From a virus: a stretch of DNA of 32,432 nucleotides. The translations under genes and the position numbers were made by a program. The DNA lies in IMG/VR virus record IMGVR_UViG_3300024308_000051, positions 1 through 32,432 of that record; one strand, given 5' to 3'. Of this stretch, positions 26,775-32,432 are shown in pieces. Every line of letters starts with the position of its first letter. Positions within the stretch are counted from its first letter, which is position 1. Below the pieces are notes generated by a model. It was not told the origin of the DNA. It was given only the letters and a program-made list of their open reading frames with translations, and did not search any database.

Positions 26775-27828
26775 GTCTCAATTTTCCAGGCCGGCTCTGC
26801 CGGTGCTCATAAACCGCATCCGCACCGATCTGCTTTCGCGGTTGGGGCAGGTCGACCAGCTACGCCGTGATGATGCCGAGGTTTATGCCCGCGTCATGGC
26901 CGAGGGGTTCAACGGCCTCTATGGCTACCTGGACTGGCAGGCCACCCAATACCTGCCCGACTTGGCTGAGCAGGAGGGCGTCGAGCGCTGGGCCTCAATG
27001 CTGGGCGAGTGGTACACCGATGCCACGGCGGCGACCGGCGCCATTCCGGTGGTAGGTGCCATCGGCTCCAGCATCCCGCTCACCGCCCGCTGGCAGAGCC
27101 GTGCAGGCCTGCTTTACAAGCCCGTTGCCAGTGTTGTGCTCACCAGCAGCCCGCAATTGGTCGAGGTGCAATGCGAGGGCACTGGCGTGGCCGGCAATCT
27201 GGAGGAGGGTGAAACGCTCACCCTCATCTCGCCGGTACCGGGCGTGCAGTCGCAAGCCGTGGTGCCGGAGGCTGGCCTGCAGGGCGGTGAGGATCAGGAA
27301 AAGGTGGAGGGCCTGCGCGCCAAGGTGCTGCTGCGCCTGCGTGAGCCGCCGCAAGGTGGCAGCACGGCGGACTATCTGCGCTGGGCTCTGGCTGCTCACC
27401 CGTCCGTTACCCGGGCGTGGGTGTATCCGGCAGAGCAGGGGCCCAACACGGTGGTGATCCGGGTGGTCTGCGATGACCTGCCCGACCCCATCCCCACCCC
27501 GCAGGTGGTCGCTGCAGTGCAGGCCTACATCGATCAGCGCCGTCCGGTGACGGCCTACGCCTTGGCGCTAGCGCCTATCCCGAGTGCGGTGCCCTATACC
27601 ATCGAGCTGGAGCCGGATACGCCGGAGGTGCGTGCCAGGGTTGCGAGCGCGCTGGCGGATCTGCATCGGCGCGAAGCGGCGCCGGGCGGCACGCTTTACC
27701 GCTCCCGCATCAGCGAGGCCATCAGCCTGGCCGAGGGCGAGGGGCACCATGTGCTGAGCGTGCCTGCCGGTGATGTGGTCATGGCGGCCGGCCACTTCCC
27801 GGTCATGGGGGCAATCACATGGGCATGA
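26767..27828 (+). CDS. Baseplate J-like protein, Mu gp47-like
   Basis: The product is 353 residues, starting at GTG 26767 ('MAESQFSRPALPVLINRIRTDLLSRLG'). Conserved J-like features: 'RDDAEVYARVMAEGFNGLYGYLDWQATQYLPDLAEQEGVERWASMLG', 'GAIGSSIPLTARWQSRAGLLYK', and 'PPQGGSTADYLRWALAAHPSVTRAWVYPAEQGPNTVVIRV'. It connects wedges around the hub. It starts within the end of the gp46 gene. The frame continues upstream of 26767, but that part overlaps gp46 and has no start with a ribosome binding site. Confidence 0.9.
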   Translation: MAESQFSRPALPVLINRIRTDLLSRLGQVDQLRRDDAEVYARVMAEGFNGLYGYLDWQATQYLPDLAEQEGVERWASMLGEWYTDATAATGAIPVVGAIGSSIPLTARWQSRAGLLYKPVASVVLTSSPQLVEVQCEGTGVAGNLEEGETLTLISPVPGVQSQAVVPEAGLQGGEDQEKVEGLRAKVLLRLREPPQGGSTADYLRWALAAHPSVTRAWVYPAEQGPNTVVIRVVCDDLPDPIPTPQVVAAVQAYIDQRRPVTAYALALAPIPSAVPYTIELEPDTPEVRARVASALADLHRREAAPGGTLYRSRISEAISLAEGEGHHVLSVPAGDVVMAAGHFPVMGAITWA

Positions 27829-28412
27829 GTGCTGCTGACTACCTGCAGCAGCTCCTCGCGCTGCTGCCCCCCGGTCCTGCCTGGGCGCCGGACCTGGCGC
27901 CATTCAGCGAGCCGCTGCTGGGCGCCGAGGGCGGCGAGCTGGCGGCCTGCCATGGCCGTGCGGATGCGCTGATGCTGGAGACGGACCCGCGCACCACCTA
28001 CGAGCTACTGCCCCGCTGGGAAGCTGTGCTGGGCCTGCCGGACGAATGCACGCTGCCGGGCGCAACCATCGCCGAGCGCCGCGCGGCGGTGCTGGCCAAG
28101 TTCCTGGCCCGGGGTGCGCTCACCCCGGCCTATTTCATCGCCCTGGCCGAGAGTCTCGGCTACCCCGGCGCCACGATTACCGAGTTCCGGCCCATGACCT
28201 GCGAGAGCGCCTGCGATGCAGGGCTGGACCCGGATCCGTGGAGTTCCGTCTGGATCCTCAACCTACCCGGCGGCGAGCGCCGCCGCTACATGGATACCGA
28301 ATCGACCTGCGATGAGGCGCTGTCCACCTGGGGTGATACCACGGTGGAGTGCGTCATCAGCAAGCAGAGCCCGGCCCATAACGTACTTCACTTCGCCTAT
28401 GGAGATGCCTGA
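27819..28412 (+). CDS. Tail/baseplate protein, Mu gp48-like (DUF2313/YmfQ)
   Basis: The product is 197 residues. Conserved features: 'YLQQLLALLPPGPAWAPDLAPFSEPLLGAEGGELAACHGRADALMLETDPRTTYELLPRWEAVLGLPDEC' across the first half, then 'RAAVLAKFLARGALTPAYFIALAESLGYPGATITEF'. Gp48-type proteins join the wedge to the tail fibres. Two possible ATGs exist, 27819 and 27825. I chose 27819 because GGGGG lies seven bases upstream; 27825 overlaps the gp47 stop in an ATGA. The six cysteines in the second half are notable. Confidence 0.86.
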   Translation: MGMSAADYLQQLLALLPPGPAWAPDLAPFSEPLLGAEGGELAACHGRADALMLETDPRTTYELLPRWEAVLGLPDECTLPGATIAERRAAVLAKFLARGALTPAYFIALAESLGYPGATITEFRPMTCESACDAGLDPDPWSSVWILNLPGGERRRYMDTESTCDEALSTWGDTTVECVISKQSPAHNVLHFAYGDA

Positions 28413-29032
28413 TGCGTCGTATTGATACCCCAACCGCTGCGCAGGATCTGTTCGGTCCCGGCAAGCATGGCTTCCGTAACGGCGACCCGGCCAATGCCGT
28501 GCTCGCCACCCGGCTGAATGCCGAGCACTTCAATGCGGTCCAGGAGGAGATCGCGGCAGTGGTCGAGGGCAGCGGAGCAGCGCTCAACCCTGCAGATAAT
28601 GGCCAGCTCTTCACCGCCATCAAATCGCTGTTCCGCTCGGCGACCCTCAAGGCCACTGAGGTGCTGCTTGGCGTGCTTCGTATTGGCACGCAATCGGAGG
28701 TTAACGCTGGGACTCTGGACGATGTTGCGGTTACCCCTCTAAAGATGCGGTTTGGCTTTGTCATCCTCATGGCCGCGAATGGCTATATCAAGTTCCCTGA
28801 ATTTTTGGGCAGTTTTCTGATTCAGTGGATTTTCTCCACTAACTTGGGCTCACAAGGCGCGTCTTCTACATGGCCAGTTGCATTCCCGAGTACGTGCGCT
28901 TTCGCCTGTGTGCTTTGCCAAAACGGTTCTTCTGTCATTCCTGTATCTCTGGGCGTTAAGACAACCACAACAGTAACCGCCTTTGCTGGAAGCCTTCCTG
29001 TGGGCATCGGTTTCATCGGCTTTGGAAGATAA
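28412..29032 (+). CDS. Short tail fibre protein
   Basis: The product is 206 residues. The N-terminus, 'RRIDTPTAAQDLFGPGKHGFRNGDPANAVLATRLNAEHFNAVQEEIAAVVEGSG' spread over 2-55, is the conserved baseplate-attachment part of many Pseudomonas and other tail fibres. The C-terminus, 'GYIKFPEFLGSFLIQWIF' to 'GVKTTTTVTAFAGSLPVGIGFIGFGR' (123-206), is the gp53-like tip that makes receptor contact. The fibre is short; many related fibres exceed 400 residues, the middle here being nearly absent. From about 28730 the DNA is clearly richer in A and T than the surrounding genes, a sign of recombination of the receptor-binding part. The start overlaps the preceding stop by 1 base. Confidence 0.85.
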   Translation: MRRIDTPTAAQDLFGPGKHGFRNGDPANAVLATRLNAEHFNAVQEEIAAVVEGSGAALNPADNGQLFTAIKSLFRSATLKATEVLLGVLRIGTQSEVNAGTLDDVAVTPLKMRFGFVILMAANGYIKFPEFLGSFLIQWIFSTNLGSQGASSTWPVAFPSTCAFACVLCQNGSSVIPVSLGVKTTTTVTAFAGSLPVGIGFIGFGR

Positions 29033-29042
29033 GGAGAAATCA

Positions 29043-29606
29043 ATGTTCTACTCCGCCACCAACAACACATGGTATCTGCCAGGGTCTCGCAGCAAATATG
29101 AAGCTGCCGGAGGCTGGCCTGATGATGCTGCTGAGTACCCGATGGAGGTATTTCTCGCTACGGTAGCTAATCGTCCTGCTGGCAAGGAGCTGGCGCCTGA
29201 CGCTGATGGGCGGCCAACTCTAGTTTCTCCTGAGGGACCAACGCGCGCAGAGTGTGAGGCGCATGCGTGGGAGAAAATTAAAGCTGAGCGCGATCGCCGC
29301 ACCCAGCTTGGGGGGTTCGAGGTTGAAGGTCATTGGTTCCACTCGGATACTTTCAGTCGAAGCCAACAGCTCGGCCTGGTGATGATGGGCGCAGCGGTGC
29401 CGGCGGTGCAGTGGAAAACTATGGCCGGAGACTTCGTCACCATGACCCCAGAGCTGGCCTCGGCTATCTTCCATGCTGGAGCCGCCAGTGACATGGCCGT
29501 CTTCGCCGCAGCGGAGGAACACCGCACAGCCATGCTGCAGAGCGCTGATCCACTTGCCTACGACTTCACGGGCAACTGGCCGCAGGCATACGGCGAAGAG
29601 GCCTAG
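29043..29606 (+). CDS. Tail fibre assembly chaperone (DUF4376 type)
   Basis: The product is 187 residues. AGGAG seven bases upstream fixes the ATG at 29043. The N-terminus, 'MFYSATNNTWYLPGSRSKYEAAGGWPDDAAEYP', is the tail-fibre-assembly style opening. The C-terminal half, 'AWEKIKAERDRRTQLGGFEVEGHWFHSDTFSRSQQLGLVMMGA' with 'VQWKTMAGDFVTMTPELASAIFHA' further on, is the DUF4376 pattern found in fibre assembly and fibre-adjacent proteins. It probably helps fold or trimerise the fibre tip encoded just upstream. Its first half is also AT-richer, matching the fibre gene's transferred part. Confidence 0.82.
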   Translation: MFYSATNNTWYLPGSRSKYEAAGGWPDDAAEYPMEVFLATVANRPAGKELAPDADGRPTLVSPEGPTRAECEAHAWEKIKAERDRRTQLGGFEVEGHWFHSDTFSRSQQLGLVMMGAAVPAVQWKTMAGDFVTMTPELASAIFHAGAASDMAVFAAAEEHRTAMLQSADPLAYDFTGNWPQAYGEEA

Positions 29607-29608
29607 CC

Positions 29609-30100
29609 ATGGACAGCGTCCGTGTTCTGTTCACGCGCCGTCATCATCCGGGCAGCCTTGCCATCCGCGCCTTCACCTGGTCGGCCTGGTCTCATGTCGA
29701 CCTGCTAGACGACAGCACGGGCCAGCCAGAGCTGGTCGGCGCAGTAGCGCCCTCTGGCGTGGTGGTGGAGCCGCTGGCCTACAGGCTCCAGAAAGCCAGC
29801 CGCGCCGCGCTGGTGGAGTTCCGTGTAGGGAGCGCTGCAGCCGTCTTGGCTGCGGCGCGCAGCCAGGTGGGCAAGCCATACGATTGGTCAGGCGTGGCTG
29901 GCCTGGTTACCCGAAGCCGCGATTGGCAGGGGGGAGAGGACTGGTTCTGCAGTGAGCTCGTCGCCTGGGCGCTGGGCCAGGGCGGTTTACCGCTGTTTCG
30001 CGAGGAGCTCGTGGGGCGCATCACGCCGCAGCACCTGTGGATGCTGGCCAATCCTTATACCCGTCCCGCCTCGCCGCTGGATTTACTCGATCAGGTCTAG
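29609..30100 (+). CDS. Permuted papain-like (NlpC/P60, YiiX/LRAT-type) enzyme
   Basis: The product is 163 residues. The order of candidate catalytic residues is His first ('AWSHVDLLD', His29) and Cys later ('EDWFCSELVAWAL', Cys114), as in circularly permuted NlpC/P60-like enzymes (YiiX, LRAT). 'AAARSQVGKPYDWSGV' (81-96) is the helix and loop before the Cys that the family uses. Such proteins hydrolyse amide or ester bonds in peptidoglycan, lipids or proteins; the substrate here is unknown. It lies 2 bases after the fibre chaperone gene and before a terminator, at the end of the tail operon. It could be a virion-associated hydrolase or act on host envelope. Role is inference. Confidence 0.75.
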   Translation: MDSVRVLFTRRHHPGSLAIRAFTWSAWSHVDLLDDSTGQPELVGAVAPSGVVVEPLAYRLQKASRAALVEFRVGSAAAVLAAARSQVGKPYDWSGVAGLVTRSRDWQGGEDWFCSELVAWALGQGGLPLFREELVGRITPQHLWMLANPYTRPASPLDLLDQV

Positions 30101-30116
30101 GCCTGTTTCGCTGAGC

Positions 30117-30141
30117 AAGCCCGCCCTGTGCGGGCTTTTTT
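30117..30141 (+). terminator. Rho-independent terminator before the lysis genes
   Basis: AAGCCCGC and GCGGGCTT form an eight-base stem with loop CCTGT followed by TTTT. It resembles the hairpin at 15260-15281 almost base for base. It stands directly before the ribosome binding site of the endolysin gene. Confidence 0.82.
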
Positions 30142-30156
30142 GTGCCTGGAGGATTC

Positions 30157-30672
30157 ATGACCCCAAGAGAAGCCCGCAACGGCCCTGTGGCCGAGGCGCT
30201 GTCGTTGCTGCCCGCGAAGATGACCAGCCCGCAGGCCGAGCTGATGCTGCTGGCGATCGGCCTGCAGGAGTCCGAACTCAAGTACCGCCGTCAGCACGGC
30301 AATGGCCCAGCGCGCTCCTTGTGGCAGGCCGAGCAGGGCGGCGGGATGGTCACAGGCCTGCTCGGCTTCCATAACCAAGATGTGCAGGACCTGGCGCACG
30401 GGCTGTGCGCCGTGCGTGGCGTGCCGGCCCGGCCGCGTGCTGTCTGGGAAGCGCTCGAGCACGACGACGTGCTGGCGGCCGGCCTCGCTCGCCTGCTGCT
30501 GTACACCGATCCGGCCAGATTGCCGGGCCTCGGTGACGAGGAGGGCGCCTGGCAGCTGTACCTGCGCACCTGGCGCCCAGGCGCCTTCACCCGCGGCACT
30601 GCAACGAAGCGCGCAGAGCTGCGGCACAAGTGGGCGAAGAACTACGCGCAGGCGCTGGAGGTGGTGCGGTGA
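30157..30672 (+). CDS. Endolysin (lytic transglycosylase/lysozyme-like)
   Basis: The product is 171 residues. 'AELMLLAIGLQESELKYRRQHGNGPARSLWQAEQGGG' spread over 27-63 is the signature, with Glu38 in 'GLQESE' the probable catalytic acid and 'GPARSLWQ' next to it, as in lysozyme-like muramidases and transglycosylases of phages. 'LLLYTDPARLPGLGDEEGAWQLYLRTWRPGAF' follows, a pattern common in this phage group. No signal peptide or membrane segment is visible, so export would need the holin, encoded 20 kb upstream. I start at ATG 30157 with GGAGG upstream. The stop overlaps the Rz-like gene by 1 base. Confidence 0.75.
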   Translation: MTPREARNGPVAEALSLLPAKMTSPQAELMLLAIGLQESELKYRRQHGNGPARSLWQAEQGGGMVTGLLGFHNQDVQDLAHGLCAVRGVPARPRAVWEALEHDDVLAAGLARLLLYTDPARLPGLGDEEGAWQLYLRTWRPGAFTRGTATKRAELRHKWAKNYAQALEVVR

Positions 30673-31181
30673 TGGCGTGGGTGCGGGTGGTCCCGCTGTG
30701 GGCCTGGCTGGCCGTTGTCCTTGGACTGTGGACAGTGGTTGAGGAGCTGCGTCTGGCGAATCTGCGAGGCGAGCTGGTGGCCGAGCAGGCTGCACACAGC
30801 GGATACCGCGCCGAGGTGGCCGAGCGTGATCGCCGGGCGGCGGAGGCGGCTCTGGCTGAGACGAAGCGCCGCCAGGTGGCGGCCGAAGGGGTAGAGAAAG
30901 ATGCTCAAGGGAAACTTGGTCAGGCGCAAGGCGATGCTGCTCGGGCTGGTGATGCTCTGCAGCGCCTGCAGCAACGATACGCAGAGACTGAGCAGCGAGC
31001 CCGCCAGTGCGGTGATGCCATCACTGCCCAGCTCAGCGCGGCAGCAGAAGCCGGCGCCCGAATGCGTGCCGAGCTGCTCGGCCGGCTTGGAGCGGCTGCT
31101 GGACTCTATGCTGCTGCCGCCGACGACAACCGAGTGAGGGGGCAGGCCTGCGAGGCCTCCTACGATTCGCTCACGCAATGA
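30672..31181 (+). CDS. Inner-membrane spanin subunit, Rz-like (DUF2514 type)
   Basis: The product is 169 residues: an N-terminal membrane anchor (about 6-24, 'VVPLWAWLAVVLGLWTVVE'), then a long Ala/Glu/Arg-rich periplasmic coiled coil with 'RGELVAEQAAHSGYRAEVAERDRRAAEAALAETKRRQVAAEGV', and a C-terminal helical part with two Cys residues. This is the i-spanin layout that, with an o-spanin lipoprotein, fuses inner and outer membranes at the end of lysis. The gene overlaps the endolysin stop by 1 base and contains the o-spanin gene wholly in another frame (30901-31137). Confidence 0.82.
   Translation: MAWVRVVPLWAWLAVVLGLWTVVEELRLANLRGELVAEQAAHSGYRAEVAERDRRAAEAALAETKRRQVAAEGVEKDAQGKLGQAQGDAARAGDALQRLQQRYAETEQRARQCGDAITAQLSAAAEAGARMRAELLGRLGAAAGLYAAAADDNRVRGQACEASYDSLTQ
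30901..31137 (+). CDS. Outer-membrane spanin lipoprotein, Rz1-like, embedded in Rz
   Basis: The product is 78 residues in a different frame, inside the Rz-like gene, exactly as lambda Rz1 lies in Rz. A basic start ('MLKGNLVRRK') is followed by a hydrophobic core and 'MLCSACSN', a lipobox-like run with Cys23 (or Cys20) as the lipidation site. The mature part is Ser- and Pro-rich, as expected. GAGAAAG just before the ATG may act as a ribosome binding site. An internal ATG at 30934 is an alternative start. The lipobox is not perfect, so the exact lipid-bearing Cys is uncertain. Confidence 0.75.
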   Translation: MLKGNLVRRKAMLLGLVMLCSACSNDTQRLSSEPASAVMPSLPSSARQQKPAPECVPSCSAGLERLLDSMLLPPTTTE

Positions 31182-31186
31182 AGAGA

Positions 31187-31224
31187 GCAGCCGGCCGAGG
31201 TGCGCCAACACCCGGGCCGGCTGC
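31187..31224. other. Strong GC hairpin after the spanin genes
   Basis: GCAGCCGGCC and GGCCGGCTGC form a perfect ten-base stem with an 18-base loop. It begins 5 bases after the Rz stop and lacks a T-tract. It may protect or separate the lysis mRNA from the methylase transcript. The 147-base gap 31182-31328 otherwise holds the LexA-like box. Confidence 0.55.
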
Positions 31225-31297
31225 CGAACTCGCAGACCGTACCTGCAAGCCCAGCCAAGGCTCCCGCCTCGTGCACGAAGCGAGCGCGAGCCTAGCA

Positions 31298-31313
31298 CTG
31301 TTCATTCATACAG
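31298..31313. promoter_or_regulatory. Candidate LexA box upstream of the DNA methylase gene
   Basis: CTGTTCATTCATACAG fits the CTGT-N8-ACAG pattern of LexA boxes exactly. It is flanked by A before and TA after, as in the longer consensus. It ends 15 bases before the methylase ATG and would overlap a start-site-proximal promoter. The centre (TCATTCAT) is less AT-alternating than the best boxes. LexA binding is inference and needs testing. Confidence 0.52.
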
Positions 31314-31328
31314 TAAAAAGGTTTGCAC

Positions 31329-32132
31329 ATGACCCAACCGATCATCCCCTGGATGGGCGGCAAGCGCCGTCTGGCCGATCGTCTTATCCCGTTGTTCCCG
31401 CCCCATGAGTGCTACGTCGAGGTCTTTGCCGGCGGCGCTGCGCTCTTCTTCCTTCGCCCACAGCCGGCGCCTGTCGAGGTGCTGAACGATATCAACGGCG
31501 ACCTGGTGAGCCTCTACCGAGTGGTGCAGAACCACGTCGAGGAGTTCGTGCGCCAGTTCAAGTGGGCGCTGTCCAGCCGGCAGCTTTTCGAGTGGCAGAA
31601 GATCACTCGGCCGGAGACCCTCACCGATATCCAGCGCGCGGCGCGCTTCTTCTACCTGCAGCACCACGCCTTCGGCGGCAAGGTGGCTGGGCAGAACTTC
31701 GGCACGGCAACCACCGGGCCGGCGCCCAACATCATGCGCATCGAGGAGAACCTCTCCGCAGCCTGGCAGCGCCTGGCCGGTGTGTATGTAGAGAACCTGC
31801 CCTGGCTGGAATGCGCCGAGCGCTACGACCGCCCCCACACCTTCCTCTACATGGACCCGCCCTACTGGCAGACCGAGGGCTATGGCGTGGACTTCCCCTT
31901 CGAGCAGTACCTGGCCATGGCCGACTTCATGCGGCGCAGCAAGGGCCGGGTGATGGTCAGCATCAACGACCACCCCGATATCCGCGAGGCGTTCGCTGGC
32001 TTCCACATGGAGCGCATCGACATCCGCTACAGCAACACCAACCAGCGGCAGAGCATGGCCGAGACCACCGGCGAGCTGGTGATCATGAACTGGAAGCCGG
32101 CCGAGCTGGGCGGGTTGTTCGACTCAATTTGA
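31329..32132 (+). CDS. DNA adenine methyltransferase, D12 (Dam-like) class
   Basis: The product is 267 residues. 'PIIPWMGGKRRL' (4-15) and 'CYVEVFAGGAALFF' (28-41, the FxGxG-type SAM site) open the protein, and 'TFLYMDPPYW' (171-180) contains the DPPY catalytic motif at 176-179. This is the D12 class of N6-adenine methylases (Dam family). No partner restriction gene is visible, so it is a solitary methylase, perhaps protecting phage DNA or affecting gene timing. AAAGG precedes the ATG at 31329; a TTG two codons upstream is less likely. It is the last phage gene before a strong terminator. Target sequence unknown. Confidence 0.9.
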   Translation: MTQPIIPWMGGKRRLADRLIPLFPPHECYVEVFAGGAALFFLRPQPAPVEVLNDINGDLVSLYRVVQNHVEEFVRQFKWALSSRQLFEWQKITRPETLTDIQRAARFFYLQHHAFGGKVAGQNFGTATTGPAPNIMRIEENLSAAWQRLAGVYVENLPWLECAERYDRPHTFLYMDPPYWQTEGYGVDFPFEQYLAMADFMRRSKGRVMVSINDHPDIREAFAGFHMERIDIRYSNTNQRQSMAETTGELVIMNWKPAELGGLFDSI

Positions 32133-32140
32133 CGGAAAAG

Positions 32141-32176
32141 AAAAGGCCTCGCGGATCGCTCCGTGAGGCCTTTTTT
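32141..32176 (+). terminator. Strong terminator after the methylase gene
   Basis: AAAAGGCCTC, then G with wobble and CGGA, pairs with TCCG-T-GAGGCCTTTT, making about a 15-base stem with loop TCGC and a T-tract (32171-32176). The A-tract on the 5' side means it can also work in the reverse direction. It closes the right end of the visible phage genes. Confidence 0.9.
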
Positions 32177-32253
32177 GTGTCTATAACTCTCGGATTTCGC
32201 GGCGTAACTCGTGGCGTTGCGGCGTCATTCGTAAACGTTAGTTCTTAGACACA
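32176..32253. repeat. Direct repeats framed by inverted repeats near the phage right end
   Basis: GCGGCGTAACTCGT (32199-32212) and GCGGCGTCATTCGT (32219-32232) are direct repeats with a 20-base period and 12 of 14 matching bases. They are framed by TGTGTCTA (32176-32183) and its inverse TAGACACA (32246-32253). The layout resembles integrase arm sites or an att region, but the integrase is not in the window. The following stretch, 32254-32419, is AT-richer and holds no other feature that I can support. Confidence 0.5.
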
Positions 32254-32419
32254 CCTTCTATAAAATCTTTTAAGATCAAACACTTATGCCTGGTTTTACC
32301 GCTGGTGCTGCATCATAGGTGTGTGGGCTGACAAATCGCTCATGCTGTTCGGTCCGGCTGAAATCGCAAAAGCGCCTAGTGTAGGGTATCCCTCCTTCTC
32401 GTTTCACCCCGGAGTGCAC

Positions 32420-32432
32420 ATGGATTCCATCA
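32420..32432 (+). CDS. Start of a further gene, four codons visible
   Basis: ATG at 32420 has GGAG five bases upstream, and the reading frame begins M-D-S-I before the window ends. The context (long terminator-bounded gap, AT-rich leader) suggests a separate transcription unit, possibly the flanking host gene beyond the prophage. The four residues do not identify it. Confidence 0.4.

Noticed and set aside
8198-31328. Pyocin P-box repeats as targets for the PrtN homologue
   Set aside because: I looked for repeated ATTG-type boxes in the intergenic gaps before the late genes and before the methylase and found none; the few ATTG words occur singly.
31409-32248. Plus-strand open frame of 279 codons overlapping the methylase gene
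   Set aside because: Arg/Gly/Pro-rich, in another frame of a well-supported methylase, and crosses the strong terminator at 32141-32176.
1-32432. CRISPR array or Mu-type transposase genes
   Set aside because: No regularly spaced repeats with variable spacers exist, and although the tail is Mu-like there is no transposase A/B gene in the window.

Overview
The window is most of a temperate phage genome (a prophage or free phage) of a high-GC gammaproteobacterium, most likely Pseudomonas. The host guess rests on a PrtN-type pyocin-activator homologue, dense high-GC coding with almost every wobble position G or C, and a lambda-family holin and DUF2514-type spanin of Pseudomonas prophage style. 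No integrase is present; it would be expected to the left, beyond the leftward genes that run off base 1. Family names are my own recognition from the protein sequences; no database was searched.

Layout. 1-2116 (minus strand): leftward early operon with a partial gene, a PrtN-like activator, a small unknown protein, a KilAC-type antirepressor, a dNMP kinase and two unknowns. It is driven by a well-formed promoter at 2153-2181 that carries two copies of a 17-bp operator (AAATAC-N5-GTATTT). 2216-3781 (minus): terminator, a membrane-anchored HIRAN/TerB-like protein, and the LexA/CI-like repressor just upstream of it, in the cI-rex arrangement of lambda. 3782-3891: divergent control region with three more operator copies. 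3892-9444 (plus): Cro, CII-like regulator, TraR/DksA zinc finger, an ASCH-like protein, a primase-polymerase/helicase, a repeat-rich noncoding block that could be an origin, an unknown protein and a possible late regulator. 9691-18261: holin, HNH endonuclease, P27-type small and large terminase, HK97-type portal, S49 protease, capsid and connectors. 18258-29606: a contractile, Mu-like tail (terminator, DUF2635, sheath, tube, frameshifted chaperone, tape measure, gpN, gp44-gp48 baseplate, fibre and chaperone). 29609-31181: papain-like enzyme, endolysin, Rz/Rz1 spanins. 31329-32132: DNA adenine methylase behind a LexA-box-like palindrome. After a strong terminator the sequence becomes AT-richer, and a new gene begins at 32420, probably at or beyond the phage right end.

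How it works together. In the lysogen the repressor should bind the 17-bp operators and shut both early promoters while the HIRAN protein is co-expressed. On induction the leftward operon supplies PrtN-like and antirepressor functions, and the rightward operon supplies replication. The late operon is one long block interrupted by several intrinsic-terminator hairpins, which suggests processive antitermination. The virion would be a myovirus with an HK97-type head joined to a Mu-type tail.

Most interesting items: the membrane-anchored HIRAN protein in the rex position; the shared operator set linking repressor and PrtN homologue; the 18-bp repeats after the primase-helicase; a U UUU UUA -1 frameshift site in the tail chaperone; a secreted-protein moron with its own RBS hairpin and terminator inside the tail module; the LexA-like box in front of the methylase; and paired direct repeats framed by inverted repeats near the right end.
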